Assembly: GCA_018389105.1 (NCBI GenBank) | Contig: JACATO010000923.1 | Location: 1,178,001-1,242,000, forward strand | Length of the DNA: 64,000 bases | Origin: Nautilus pompilius | Taxonomy: Eukaryota > Mollusca > Cephalopoda > Nautilida > Nautilidae | Direction: 5' to 3' | In this document: in pieces, positions 1-11,700 of the stretch | Layout of the letters: every line of letters starts with the position of its first letter | How positions within the stretch are numbered: the first letter of the stretch is position 1 | Made by a program: the position numbers and the translations under genes | Notes under the pieces: generated by a model | Told to the model about the DNA's origin: nothing | Seen by the model: the letters and a program-made list of their open reading frames with translations, nothing else | Databases searched by the model: none

Positions 1-1116
1 CCGGGTGCCTTTCAGTGACATCTTCATTTTTGAGAACAACCAGAAGTCAGAAGAAGCCATGTCTGGAGAGTAGGGAGCCTGGCGAAAGAGCGAAATGCCT
101 TTCTTTGCCAAGAAACCTTGGATCAGCTGTGACGAATGAGCCAGGGTGTTATCATGATGCAGCTGCCAGTTTTGTGAGGCCCACAGATCCGGTCTCTTGT
201 GCCGAACTGCATCACGAAGATATCAGAGGAGTTCCTGATAGTACTCCTTTGTAACTGTTTGTCTTTCTGATGCATATTCATGATGTACAACGCCTCGGTA
301 GTCAAAGAAAACAGTCAGCATCACCTTGATTTTTCTCCGGACCTGACGTGCTTTTTTGGGCCTTGGCGACATTGGGTGCTTCTACTGTGATGACTGAGCT
401 TTTTGGTTTCTGGGTCGTACCCATATACCCACATCTCATCTCCAGTTATCATGGTATTCGGGAACTCAGGATCCCTGTTGGCAGTATCCAGCAGGTCCTG
501 CACAACCTCAAGACGAAGTTGTTGTTGTTCCCAAGAAAGCAGCTTGGGCACAAATTTTGCTGCCACTCTGCGCAAGCCCAAATCATCCTTTAAAATTGCA
601 TGTGCAGAATCTTTACTGATCCCAACCTCGTCACCAATTTCCTGCACCGTCAAACGATGATCCTCCATTATCAAGGTCCGCACTTTCTCAATAACAACTA
701 CATTGCAGTTTGTTGATGGCCCCCTGGAACGCTGGTCACTCTCCACCGATGTGCGTCCATCTTTGAACCTGTTGTACCATTCTTTTATTTGGGTAACACC
801 CATGGCATTGTCACCAAAAGCCTGTTGAATTTTGCGAATTGTTTCCGCTTGGGTATCTCCAAGCTTTTGGCAAAACTTGATGCAAAATCGTTGCTCCACA
901 CGTTCCGTCATCATGGGCGAAATGAAAATGTGACGAGTAAGTAGTACAGAACCTCTCACGCTGGCTGCCTGACAGTGACTGACGCATCCAGCAAGCCCGC
1001 CTAAAACCACGCATGTGCATGAAGGCATGTGGCTCCACTATGCACACTTTTGCCTCCCTAACATCATTCCTTCGCACAGGAAAAAATAAAGTTGGATACT
1101 TTTTTGACAGACCTTA
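1..1116 (-). mobile_element. mariner transposon copy 1 (left part cut by the window edge)
   Basis: This is a plain cut-and-paste DNA transposon of the mariner (DD34D) family. On the minus strand the N-terminal two thirds of a transposase can be read, starting near position 912 with a TERVEQR-type start, then the paired helix-turn-helix region and the first catalytic Asp in ITGDEMWVYGY (around 410-440). The frame is lost shortly after that point, so the copy is dead. The right terminal repeat AGGTCTGTYGAAAAAGTATC (read inwards) ends at 1116 and is followed by TA. The left end lies before the window. The sequence is closely similar to the nearly full copy at 53170-54506. The copy sits inside a Tigger-type element, whose transposase reading continues at the insertion TA. 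Confidence 0.9.
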
Positions 1117-1700
1117 TATAACCTTTTTCTTTTATCACAGTTTGTAACTCATCTGAAAATTTGGTGGCAGCCTCATAGTTAACGATAGCTGACTTTCCAC
1201 AGATCTTCACATTATGGAACTTTTGGCAGTGTATAAATTTATCAAACCACTTCTTACTTGCATTAAATGGCTCTTGTCTTCCTACTCCTATAAGCTGGTT
1301 CTACATTTGCTGAGACCCATCTTCCATTGATTCTGCTTTTCTATCCAAATGTTCTAAGTATCTTCTCCAATGCTGGGTTACTCACTCGGGTACCATATTA
1401 CCTCACTTACATCAGCATGCCATTATAAGTGAGGTTTTACGGTAGTTATTTTTGCTGAAACAGATGTTGAAGCACTAACAGAACTTCTGATCTTCTCAAC
1501 ATTTTTAAAATTGTCTATATGGCTGACTTGCCAAGATCAAAGACTCAACGGACTGCTGAAGACCCTTCATCACAACCAAATGTTTTAAAATGTCCAGTTT
1601 TATCTCTGAAGTTAGCGTAGTCCTCTTTCTTTTCATATTAGGAGGGGTAAATTTCTTGGAAAAACACTTCCACGCACTATGACACACAATGCGAGACTAA
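1117..1700 (-). mobile_element. Tigger/pogo-type DNA transposon relic, split by the mariner
   Basis: On the minus strand, fragments of a CENP-B/Tigger transposase N-terminus are visible. A start-like MKRKRTTLTSEIKLDILKHL segment lies near 1580-1640. The second DNA-binding helix region, with ASKKWFDKFIHC and FHNVKICGKSA, lies near 1180-1275. The reading runs up to the TA at 1117, where the mariner copy begins, so the Tigger was there first and the mariner jumped into it. The middle between the two fragments is decayed. No terminal repeat was found for this element in the window, and the remaining transposase would lie left of position 1. Confidence 0.7.
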
Positions 1701-1949
1701 GCAAGCGTGAAGGCTGGTTTTCATTACACATAGCTCATCATCTGTCACTTCACCATCCATGTGTATGCATCGAAAGGCTTTCTGATTGGCCTCCAATTTT
1801 TAGAGAAATTTTGTCGCCTGAGTAATGCCTTGCACATGACATATAATGAGCTTCTGGTAGAAGAATGGTTTTTGCATAATAGCAAAATTGCATATGATGA
1901 ACTCACATAAAAGAGGATTTACTCTACTTTTTGAATAAGTTCATGCTTT

Positions 1950-2680
1950 TTAGCTTTAACTTTTGCTCTTTGAACACTTTTTATACAAGGTCCAGACAAA
2001 CGATCATCTACCATTGTTGACCTCGGCCATGTTTTCTCCTTTATTGTGCTAAATAACCTTTCTGTCTGCAGGTTGCTACTGTATGAGTATCTAGTTCATA
2101 TAGTCTTGCAAATCAAAGAAATTCCTCTCAAATGTTATTTTCTCTTGTTGTATCATTGAAACGTGCACCAAGTAACAATTGTTTGCTTCTAGATATGTCA
2201 ACAGTTTCATCAGCAATTATTAAAAATCCATTGCAATTGTTTGCCAAAGAAATTATTCTTTCCCTGATTGTTTCTTCATAGACACTGTATAGTTCATTTT
2301 ATACAGAAAGATGTATAGCAACCATTAGCTGGAGCATTTTCCAAATGATTTTGTAGCATCTCATCAACTGATTCAAAATGAAAATTAAAATGGATTTGAA
2401 CATTTCTAGTTTTGCTTCATTTACCATGTGAAACAATGTGATGTGTACAACAAAACAATGGTTGACTATGTTGGATATAATACTTTTCGTTTCTGTTCAA
2501 CATCCTGCTTCAAAGCACTGTCCAGTTGGTTATATCCTGATGTCCAAAATTGTAGTTGTATCCACCTGTGCATTTGTATGCCAAGTGGTAAGAATATGAC
2601 GACCTGGACTTTCATGAAAGTTTTTATACTTTGTAAAAGGTGCTGAGGTGAAGGCTTCCTGTGTTCTTCTATAAACTCTC
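1950..2680 (-). mobile_element. hAT-family (ZMYM/TTF-type) transposase relic
   Basis: Translated on the minus strand, this stretch gives separated blocks typical of hAT transposases that carry a TTF-type zinc-finger region and DUF4371. A HESPGRHILTTWH block lies near 2580-2620, an ESVDEMLQNHLENAP block near 2330-2375, and a GFLIIADETVDISRSKQLL block near 2180-2240. The C-terminal dimerisation block, RLFSTIKEKTWPRSTM followed by RLSG, lies near 2000-2065. Most of the catalytic middle is missing and stops interrupt the frames, so this is an internally deleted, inactive copy. No terminal repeats or target duplication were recognised. Confidence 0.65.
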
Positions 2681-3354
2681 TGTGTGAAAATTGTAGAATA
2701 TTTAGTTTTCTTTTAGATGTGAGGAATAGCTAAGCCATGGCGAATACCGATTTAGCCACACAAAACAAACTTTGCGTTTCTTTTGCATCCTTTTTGAAAT
2801 TATAATTCTCAAGAGACGAGTCACATTTTAGAAGTATATTGTGTTTAAGATTGTCTGTTAGTTTTATAGACAAACTAACGTGATGCAATCCAATATCATC
2901 AATGATTGAGTTGATCACATTTAACTACTGTTGAACCTGGACCAGAGTTAAGACAGCTTTGTTCATGTGTTCTTTCTCTGGTGTTTCTAATTTATGATTT
3001 GCAAAAAATTTCTGATATCCATTTTCAAAAAATGAGGATTAATAAAATATCTAAAATAAACACACGCGTAAACTATAGTTGACTTGACTGGGTACTACTC
3101 GGCTATTGGATTGGGATTTCTTTGCCAGTTTTTATATCCTTGTGGGATGTGAAAGTTTATCCTAGAACTTAGTTTGATTAATCAAGCAGAAAGGCTGCTA
3201 GGGTCATTAACTAACTAATCAAAACACAGTTATACTAACCAATTGGCAACCCCTTCATCCCTTAATTAACCTCTCAGCTTGTTTCTCAAAATTAGATAGA
3301 GAGAGACAGATGGTTTAGCTATTTATTTTGACATACAGATGCTCTGTCAATGTA

Positions 3355-3591
3355 CAGGGTGTCCGTAAAGTTACTATACAGTCTTACAAGTTACTGGTCG
3401 TTGTTTCAATGCCGGTACGATGACATTTCTCAGTTTGTCCAGGTACCTTTCTCCTGTAACAGTTCCGTCGAAGAACTGTGGACCCACAATTCCATCAGAC
3501 GATATTCCTGCCCAGACAGTTATTCCAGGCTGGTTCAATTGGGACGTGATCGTAAACTGGTAAACTGTATAGTAACTTTACGGACACCCTG
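3355..3591 (-). mobile_element. 237-bp Tc1/mariner deletion derivative, copy A
   Basis: This short non-autonomous element has terminal inverted repeats of about 30 bp that begin CAGGGTGTCCGTAAAGTTAC, and it is flanked by TA on both sides (3353-3354 and 3592-3593). Read on the minus strand, its interior codes for a transposase-like piece containing ITVWAGISSDGIVGPQFF and TGERYLDKLRNVIVPALK, a typical segment between the first and second catalytic Asp of Tc1/IS630-type transposases. It is therefore an internal deletion of a full element rather than an unrelated MITE. A near-identical copy in the same orientation lies at 9226-9463, with a one-base length difference. Confidence 0.9.
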
Positions 3592-4178
3592 TATATAGTA
3601 TTTTCCTATATTGCTGCTCTCTTTCCAGCCTTTAACCTTTTGGCTATCAAGCAAAAAATAATGCCATCATTACACTATCACCATCAGCTATCTAGGACGG
3701 GTGGCCCCTTCACCCCTGTGGATACCTAAACTTAAACCGGTATTTTTCATGGCAGTAAAGCGACTTTCAAAATTTCTATTTACAAAGAAGTTTTAAGCAG
3801 CACATACTGGCAACATGTTCACAAAAAATAGGCCAGTGTATTCCAGGAAATAGGTGAGTAGGTTTGTTTTCATCTCTTGAATACCCCGAAATCCATTTCT
3901 TATCAAATGTGGTGTTTCTTTTGAGACGTAACTGTATATATCGATATTGCTTTAAAAATATGGCTTACTCTGCTTGTGTAAGCCTTTCATTTATGCTTCA
4001 AAATTTATTTATTTTTTTATAAGGTATGCAAAATCTAATTGTAAAAAATTTTCAGATTCTTATTAAATTAGTTTTATTACTTTTGTAGGCTTAGGAGAAT
4101 GGCAAATACATTTAAATTATTCCTTTTTATATCTGGACAGTATTGCTTAACTATAATTTTACTGAAATCTAAGTTTAT

Positions 4179-5170
4179 TAACCACATCATAATCTCTCTC
4201 TCTCTCCAATTGTTGTTGACTAAACTACTTTATGTTGTCTTAACACAATATTACCAGGTAAAAATATCAAAACGAATGAAGCCTTTTCCTTCTGATAAGA
4301 AATATAAGTTGTTAAGTTTATAGACTTGGAAATTGTGCAAGTTAAAAATACTCTCATGTTAAACAGAAGATGCTAACCACATCATAATCTCTCTCTCTCT
4401 CTCTCTCCAATTGTTGTTGACTAAACTACTTTATGTTGTCTTAACACAATATTACCAGGTAAAAATATCAAAACTAATGAAGCCTTTTCCTTCTGATAAG
4501 AAATATAAGTTGTTAAGTTTATAGACTTGGAAATTGTGCAAGTTAGAAATACTCTCATGTTAAATAGAAGATGCTAACCACATCATAATCTCTCTCTCTC
4601 TCTCTCTCCAATTGTTGTTGACTAAACTACTTTATGTTGTCCTAACACAATATTACCAGTTAAAAATATCAAAACTAATGAAGCCTTTTCCTTCTGATAA
4701 GAAATATAAGTTGTTAAGTTTATAGACTTGGAAATTGTGCAAGTTAAAAATACTCTCATGTTAAATAGAAGATGCTAACCACATCATAATCTCTCTCTCT
4801 CTCTCTCCAATTGTTGTTGACTAAACTACTTTATGTTGTCCTAACACAATATTACCAGTTAAAAATATCAAAACTAATGAAGCCTTTTCCTTCTGATAAG
4901 AAATATAAGTTGTTAAGTTTATAGACTTGGAAATTGTGCAAGTTAGAAATACTCTCATGTTAAATAGAAGATGCTAACCACATCATAATCTCTCTCTCTC
5001 TCCAATTGTTGTTGACTAAACTACTTTATGTTGTCTTAACACAATATTACCAGTTAAAAATATCAAAACTAATGAAGCCTTTTCCTTCTGATAAGAAATA
5101 TAAGTTGTTAAGTTTATAGACTTGGAAATTGTGCAAGTTAGAAATACTCTCATGTTAAACAGAAAATGCA
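4179..5170. repeat. Five-copy tandem repeat (~200-bp unit) with internal TC tract
   Basis: A unit of about 195-201 bp beginning TAACCACATCATAATCTCTC is repeated head to tail at about 4179, 4374, 4575, 4776 and 4975. The units differ by scattered single bases and mainly by the number of TC dinucleotides near the start of each unit. The last copy ends at about 5165-5170. The array lies upstream of the first visible GSTCD exon. No gene is seen inside it; the open frame at 4099-4323 merely runs through the first copy. Confidence 0.95.
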
Positions 5171-6999
5171 TCTTAATGATAGTGATGCAACCATAGTGCT
5201 AAGACTAGAAATGTCTCTACGCATGAGTTTTTAGTCTTGCACTAAGTTTTCAGTCACTTTTAGAAGTGTTTTTTAAATCACTATACAGGGAATGTCTTAA
5301 CCATTGCTTTCCATCGTACTTCGTTACTCTCCTTGAAGTCTATAAATAAACCTTTTTTTTTTTATTCTTATTGTTTAGATGTTGATAGCTATTTGGCTAG
5401 TTTAAACTATAATACAAAATCCAACAAACTAGATGCTGTAATGTAAAAATGTGCATACAGTATGTGGGTTTACTGGTGTTCTATTTTGTATTTACTATTC
5501 TAAATATGTAGAAAAATGAATAAAATATTCATCATCTCTCTATTTTACAGTGAAGTGAAAAGAAATGAAAACTTATAATTAAAACATTTGAAAATTTTGC
5601 TGGGGTCTTTGAAAACTCTTTCCAAAATTTAAAGATGGCTTCTTTGCCATTTTTTAATGTCCTGGCACTCAGAGATTTCCTGCTGACAAATGCACCTTAT
5701 TTTAACTTTTGTTTAGGCCATCAAGCTGAAAACTTTAAAAAGCATTTTACTGCATTATTTGAAATTAACCATTTTTTGTCTAAACTGGATAAAGCTACAG
5801 GGTTCCTTTAAATTCATATAAAATAGGAAGCATTTTGAATGTATGGACATTTTATCTATTTTTTCCCAGTGATCTTTAATATTTCTTTGGAGTAACTATG
5901 GGTTAAATAAGTAGATAATATTTTTTTTTTAACTCCTGACCTTTAAATTAACTAAAAATATGATGGTTATGTTTTGTATATAATTGAACATAAATTGTCC
6001 TTAAACATCACAAGAGACATTCTAGATTTGTTTGTTATTTTTCCATTTTTTATTATCTCCAGGTTAATTTTGGTTTCATTTGTGAATGCGGATAGTTCCA
6101 ATTACCCCACCCACTTCTGTATTTTCTTTAAATGATGTCTTTTATCACTATAGGGTTATTGCCAACATTTAATTAAGTAGGTTCTATGATTTTAAAAAGA
6201 ATTTGGTTTAATCAGTTTATTTAGTTAATTTTATTTATTATTATTTGAAAATTTCATCATCTAAAATTTTTTTTTTTTTTGCATTTTATACAAGTTCCTA
6301 ATTAAAAGATAGCACATTAACGGTTGATAGTATACCAGGTTCTTGTTTCATCTAATGGAAATATTAGTTGTGTATCCGAACGTTTAAATCAGATTATTAT
6401 TGTTCTTTGCTTTTATAAATAAAAGAAACAAAAAAGTCTAGTCTATAAAACGACTTTCTGAAATTCTTGTAAATCTTAGCTCTTGAAACATCCTTAAGGT
6501 GGTTTTCCAACTTGATATGTTTGGTGGTGTGACCGTTTTAAATTTATTTTCTTTTGAAACAATCTCATTCTCTAAAAATGTACATTATGCTGTAATGTTT
6601 AGTTTTGATGATGGTTGTACATGTACGCAATTTATCTGCAAATGTTTCCGAGTACTCGTAAAGCATATACAGAAAATAATAATTTTTGTTAACCCATAAC
6701 TGCACACAATGGGCCTCTTAGGTCCAGTTACTTATAAAATTGACTAACATTTAACATAATGGCATAATTCAACTGATCCTCCGTGTATTTCTTTAGTTTT
6801 TATTGTTAACTACAAAAAACTTACAAGAATGGAAGAAATATCCTAATTTTTTAAAAACAACTAATCAATCCAACCTTCCTGCTACCAAAAAGCACACCAG
6901 GGTTTCTCAAGCCCTTACCTTTTCTATAGTTTCAATTAATAATTTAATTTTTTTTTCTTTTCCATTCCATATTCTTAAAACAGAAAAATAAAAAGGTTA
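5171..6999. other. AT-rich non-coding stretch, nothing recognised
   Basis: This is AT-rich sequence with several poly-T runs and no exon-like reading flanked by splice sites that I could support. It may be part of an upstream GSTCD intron or the 5' flank; earlier GSTCD exons were not found here. Confidence 0.4.
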
Positions 7000-8400
7000 A
7001 CAATGATAGAAATGGGTCTGATATCCTGCAAAATGAATTGCTTAGAAAAGATTCTTCTTCCAATGATGGTTAGTGATAGTGCAAATAACAAAGAATGTGT
7101 TTCCTTCTCTGAAAGACACTCAGAGGAAGATGGAAAGCACAAGATTATGATGAAGAATATGAGGAAATTCATATTGTAACCTACACTTGGTAAAGATGGA
7201 AGAATATTGACTGAACCCATTCAGGTATTTGAACTGTTCACGAGTCAGACTATATTGAACACTGTTGCTGAGAAAACTAATGATGAGGCAGAGCATGTTT
7301 ACAGAGAGAAGTAGTTCACAAAGGTATGGAGAAAAACATATATGGTTGAAATCAAAGCATACATAGGACTTTATGTATCTGCAGTGCATCTGAAGGTAAA
7401 TTGTCTCAGTCTTGACCTGCTGTCATCCACCTATTTTTAGACCAACAACGGCATTAAACCATTTCAAGGCTCTAAATAGATTTATCTCAAGCCATGACTG
7501 GAAGGACAAATTCCCACCTATAAATGATCTTTTTGAAGTCCTGAACAAAAACCTCTTGCACTTCTACAGTCCTGGAAAATATAGTTGATTGTAGATAAAC
7601 AGCTCATACCTTTTCATGGTAGATGTTCATTTAATGACAAATAAAATATTAAAATTTTCTGGACATCTGGCTCTAAAACATTCTGTCCTTGCAGGTGATT
7701 GTTAACCCTGGAAAGATAGGAAACGTTTTTCAGCATAGATTGGCACAACAGTCTTTTCTGGATTTTTTTAGGCCATTCTTTCAGAGCATTTGTGACATCA
7801 CCATGGGTAACTATTTCGCTGACTAGTCTTTCGCACACACGCACGCGCTATGAGCAAATGGGCTGACTTTTGTCAATACTGTCAGAGTTCTGTGTTTGAG
7901 TTAAAGAGATGTTTCTCTGGAGTCAAACATTCCAAAAGTTGGCAAGTGTGTCATCCTACTCTCAAGTATGGACCATACCATTGACGTAGTGATCAAGGGA
8001 AACAAGAAGTTAGAGATCGGTCTCTATTACAACCAGACAAAAGGTGGAGTGATGCTATGGACATCTTGTGAATTCGATGGCCCCAACAGTTTTATACAAC
8101 GTGCTTGATGTTTCATGGGTGACTTCATTTGTTGTATGGGTTACACAACACCCAGACCAACATGGCAGTAAACCACACAAAGGAAGGTTTTTTTCTCACC
8201 TCAGATGCAGAGATCAGTCAAATCTGCATTGGAGCAGAGCAAATGGGCTTTACTTCAACATCGCTTGCATTTGATGCAGACAATTCAGAACAACCATTAG
8301 CAAAATATTTACACTGCCATGTGTGAAACAAAGAAAAACAGAAAGTAAATCTGTACTGTCTGCACAAAATATGTTTGTGGAAAGCATTCTAGAACAGAGA
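7000..8400 (+). mobile_element. piggyBac transposase relic
   Basis: On the plus strand, blocks of a piggyBac (DDE_Tnp_1_7) transposase follow in the expected order. First comes an acidic leader (about 7090-7150), then a FELFTSQTILNTVAEKTNDE block near 7225-7290 and a VWRKTYMVEIKAYIGLYV block near 7325-7380. These are followed by FISSHDWKDKFPPINDLFEV near 7475-7535, a FYSPGKYS block near 7565, an ICDITMGNYFAD block near 7790, YNQTKGGV near 8030, and a cysteine-rich C-terminal finger near 8310-8390. Stops and frame changes separate the blocks, so it is inactive. Ends and TTAA duplications were not identified. It lies between the tandem repeat and the first visible GSTCD exon. Confidence 0.75.
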
Positions 8401-8787
8401 AAATTTGCAATATTAGTATTTATATATACAGCATAATTGCTCTTTCATTTATTCTAATTTTTATTTGTATCAAATTAAGTGGGAAAATAATTTCTTGCTA
8501 ATATTAATGTTCATTTGATGAAGAAAAACCCCAAGACAAATTTTCATTCTATATTTGTATTTCATTGTTTTTCAATCATGCATGAGTTTTATAAATGTCT
8601 ACTTTAATTTAACAATTTTTTCTACCTGCCTTTTTGTTCTCAGACAAAATTTGCTTTGAAGATCTTCCTATTTTCCATCAAATACGGTGATCTTTTTATA
8701 ATTTGAGTTTTTTCTCTCATTTTTGTCAATGAGCCCGAGAAGTCTATAGTGATAACTTTTCTAAGATGTGCTGTTGCTCTCACTCAG

Positions 8788-11700
8788 ATAATTTGATATC
8801 TTTGCTGGGAAATTATGTAAGCCAAAAGAGGAAAACACCAACAGAGACAATAAGCTGGGCAGATATTATTTGTAAGTTGATTCCAGAAAAGAATAAATGT
8901 GATGAAAACAGGTAATTATTCTATTAAAATTGTAGACGCAATTGGTTTTGATATTTTCTCTCTGTCTTTTGCACATATCACACCTAACAGACAAAGTTAA
9001 TTCTTTGTGTTACTCTGGAAAAATTAAATAGAATGACTGTTTCTAGTAAACAAAGGTTCTAACCCATTTCATACATCATTTTTCTAATGTATATTAAGTG
9101 ATAGATAATTTAGACATTTTTGTGTTGCATTATTTAGACTTTGACTATAAATTCATGTGTACTGTTATATCAAAACTACGAAAACAGAAGAGAGTACACA
9201 CAAACAGTAAATGTTTACAAATATACAGGGTGTCCGTAAAGTTACTATACAGTCTTACAAGTTACTGGTCGTTGTTTCAATGCCGGTACGATGACATTTC
9301 TCAGTTTGTCCAGGTACCTTTCTCCTGTAACAGTTCCGTCGAAGAACTGTGGACCCACAATTCCATCAGACGATATTCCTGCCCAGACAGTTATTCCAGG
9401 CTGGTTCAATTGGGACGTGATCGTAAACTGGTAAGACTGTATAGTAACTTTACGGACACCCTGTATATTTGAAATAGAGAAATAAATGTTATATAGGTTT
9501 CAATTATCTACAGTTTTTAGAATATATGCAGTCATTTAGTTTTACAATTTTCTTACAGGAATCTGTTGACTTTCATTTGGTGTTCTTGACTGATAAACTT
9601 CCAAATGTGTTTTCCTGGTTCTTACATATGACAACACTTCCAAGAATCAAGCAGACTGCCAAGTTATATGGCTTCAAGCTGGAACAATTTGAAGGTGACC
9701 GCTTGTGTACGAATCGGTCAGATGAGCAACTGAAAGTGGAGGTGATCATGCCATTGGAAATAGAAACAGCAACTGATAAAGATTTAAATCTTGAGTAGGT
9801 TGATATAGTGCTGGGGTGTTCAACATTACTCACTGGTTTGTTAAAATAGTGGTAAAAGACTTTAGTTATTGCTTAGACTAGCATTGCAAAGTTTGCTACC
9901 AAAAAGTCTCATTAAAATCTGCAACGTGTTTCAGACCTTTACTTGGTTCTGTCAGGAGCAATCTGTTTATTTGCGACTTCTGATGGTAGCATTATTGAAG
10001 GTGAGTGGGGTTCTGTTCAAATGATGATTAACCCTGACTTTTAGGAAAACTGTCTCATAAGAACCCTTTTGGAAAAAATCTAAAAAAGGAAAAGTTAGAA
10101 AGAAATTAGACTAAACTCAGACCACCGCCATGGCAACCACAGCTTTTATCATGATGTCATCTTGCTGTCTTGTTTAAATATTATTTCATTCTAATGCCTC
10201 CTCCATACCAGCTCCAGTTGTCTCACTCCAGCTCATTATGCTGCAGGAATTCACCTTTAGCTCTAGAATCACTGATTATGCCAAATTAAGCAATCAACCT
10301 CTGCTATTTTTTGTTATAAAACATTTGCTCTTGCCATAGTGTAGCACACACATCAGACTAATGTTGTCATATGATAAAACAGTATGAATAGCCAATTATA
10401 CAATACTTAGCTACTGATTAGTATTGCTGCTCATGCACTTGACCAATATATTTGTCAATCATTTAGCTGGCTAACTTCAGCATTTGAAAACTAATTGTTT
10501 ATTAATAGAGGTGGAAGGTGCAGAAAATTTTTTTTGGTAATATTTCCAAATTCAAGTGAGTACCTTGGGATGTATGTAGGTAGAAAATGGATTAAAAAGT
10601 TGGTTTTTTTATCAAAATCAATCATTGAGGCCATTTTAAAGACACAGTCTTCTTGAAATTGCCAAAAATCCATTTTTTAAAAAAGATTTTATCTTTTAAC
10701 TTGATTTCATTTAATTGAATGAACTTTAAACTTGAAATGTGTTATGATTGTAATTAGATAGGTGTGTTTTTGATTTGTAGCCACCAGGTTGGCCAAAAAT
10801 TCAAATAATTTATACATTTTTTTTTATCTTGTCTAGAAAACTATTGTACTGAAAAAAGAGAGATTCCGTTGAGAAAGGCAAGGTGAGCTTGGAGGGAGAG
10901 TGCGTCAGTTTTGCTTGATATTGAGAAGGCATTTCATTCTGACCACTTGTGCGCTTGCAAATCTATCTCACTGAAAAAATCTACGAGTTTAAACTCAATG
11001 TAACTGATAAAAATTAAGTTAAAAAAGTGGATTTTATGGATATGTTTAAACAGGGCAGACATTTTAAAAATGGTTACAATTGACCAATTTTGAAAAAAAT
11101 GTACATTTTCCTCTATACTTCAAAAATGAAATTCATCGGAATTTAATATCCAACCTCACATCTCTATTATTAACAAACAACTCTTTCTCATTGTGTAACT
11201 AACTAACTAACTCGAAGTTAATTCTTGATTATCGAATGAAATCAGCTTTTTTGCTATTCCAGGTTTTATTATATGATAAACCTTATGAATGATTGTTGTT
11301 AAATCAGTTTTAAATTGATATTTATCTCTTGAAAACATTACCTTTGATCGACTACATTGAGACCTATCTATGACTCAAAATGACTAATGAAACACTTTTT
11401 AGGCATGTGCCCCTTAATACAAACATCATATGAGGCAAGTTGGAATATATTTATATGTTTTATATAGCACCTTTGTTTCTGTTGTAATTGCAATACTGTC
11501 ATTTTTAAAAACTGACTGATCAGTATAAAATTAATACATAAATATTGGAAAAGTAAATCCCTTGTGTCGTGTAGATACTTCCATTTTCTTCATGAAACAG
11601 AACGAAACTTTTTGACTTACCACTTTTTAAAATTTTATCTATTGCGCTCATTTTGTGCTAAAAATATCTCAGCACATAATTTCACTCAGTTTATAGCTAG

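Noticed and set aside
4099-4323. Plus-strand open frame of 74 codons
   Set aside because: It runs from unique sequence into the first tandem-repeat unit and is not conserved as an open frame in the other units' context; treated as chance.
4179-5170. Could the array be a CRISPR or similar repeat-spacer array?
   Set aside because: The whole 200-bp unit is repeated without unique spacers, and the genome is eukaryotic.
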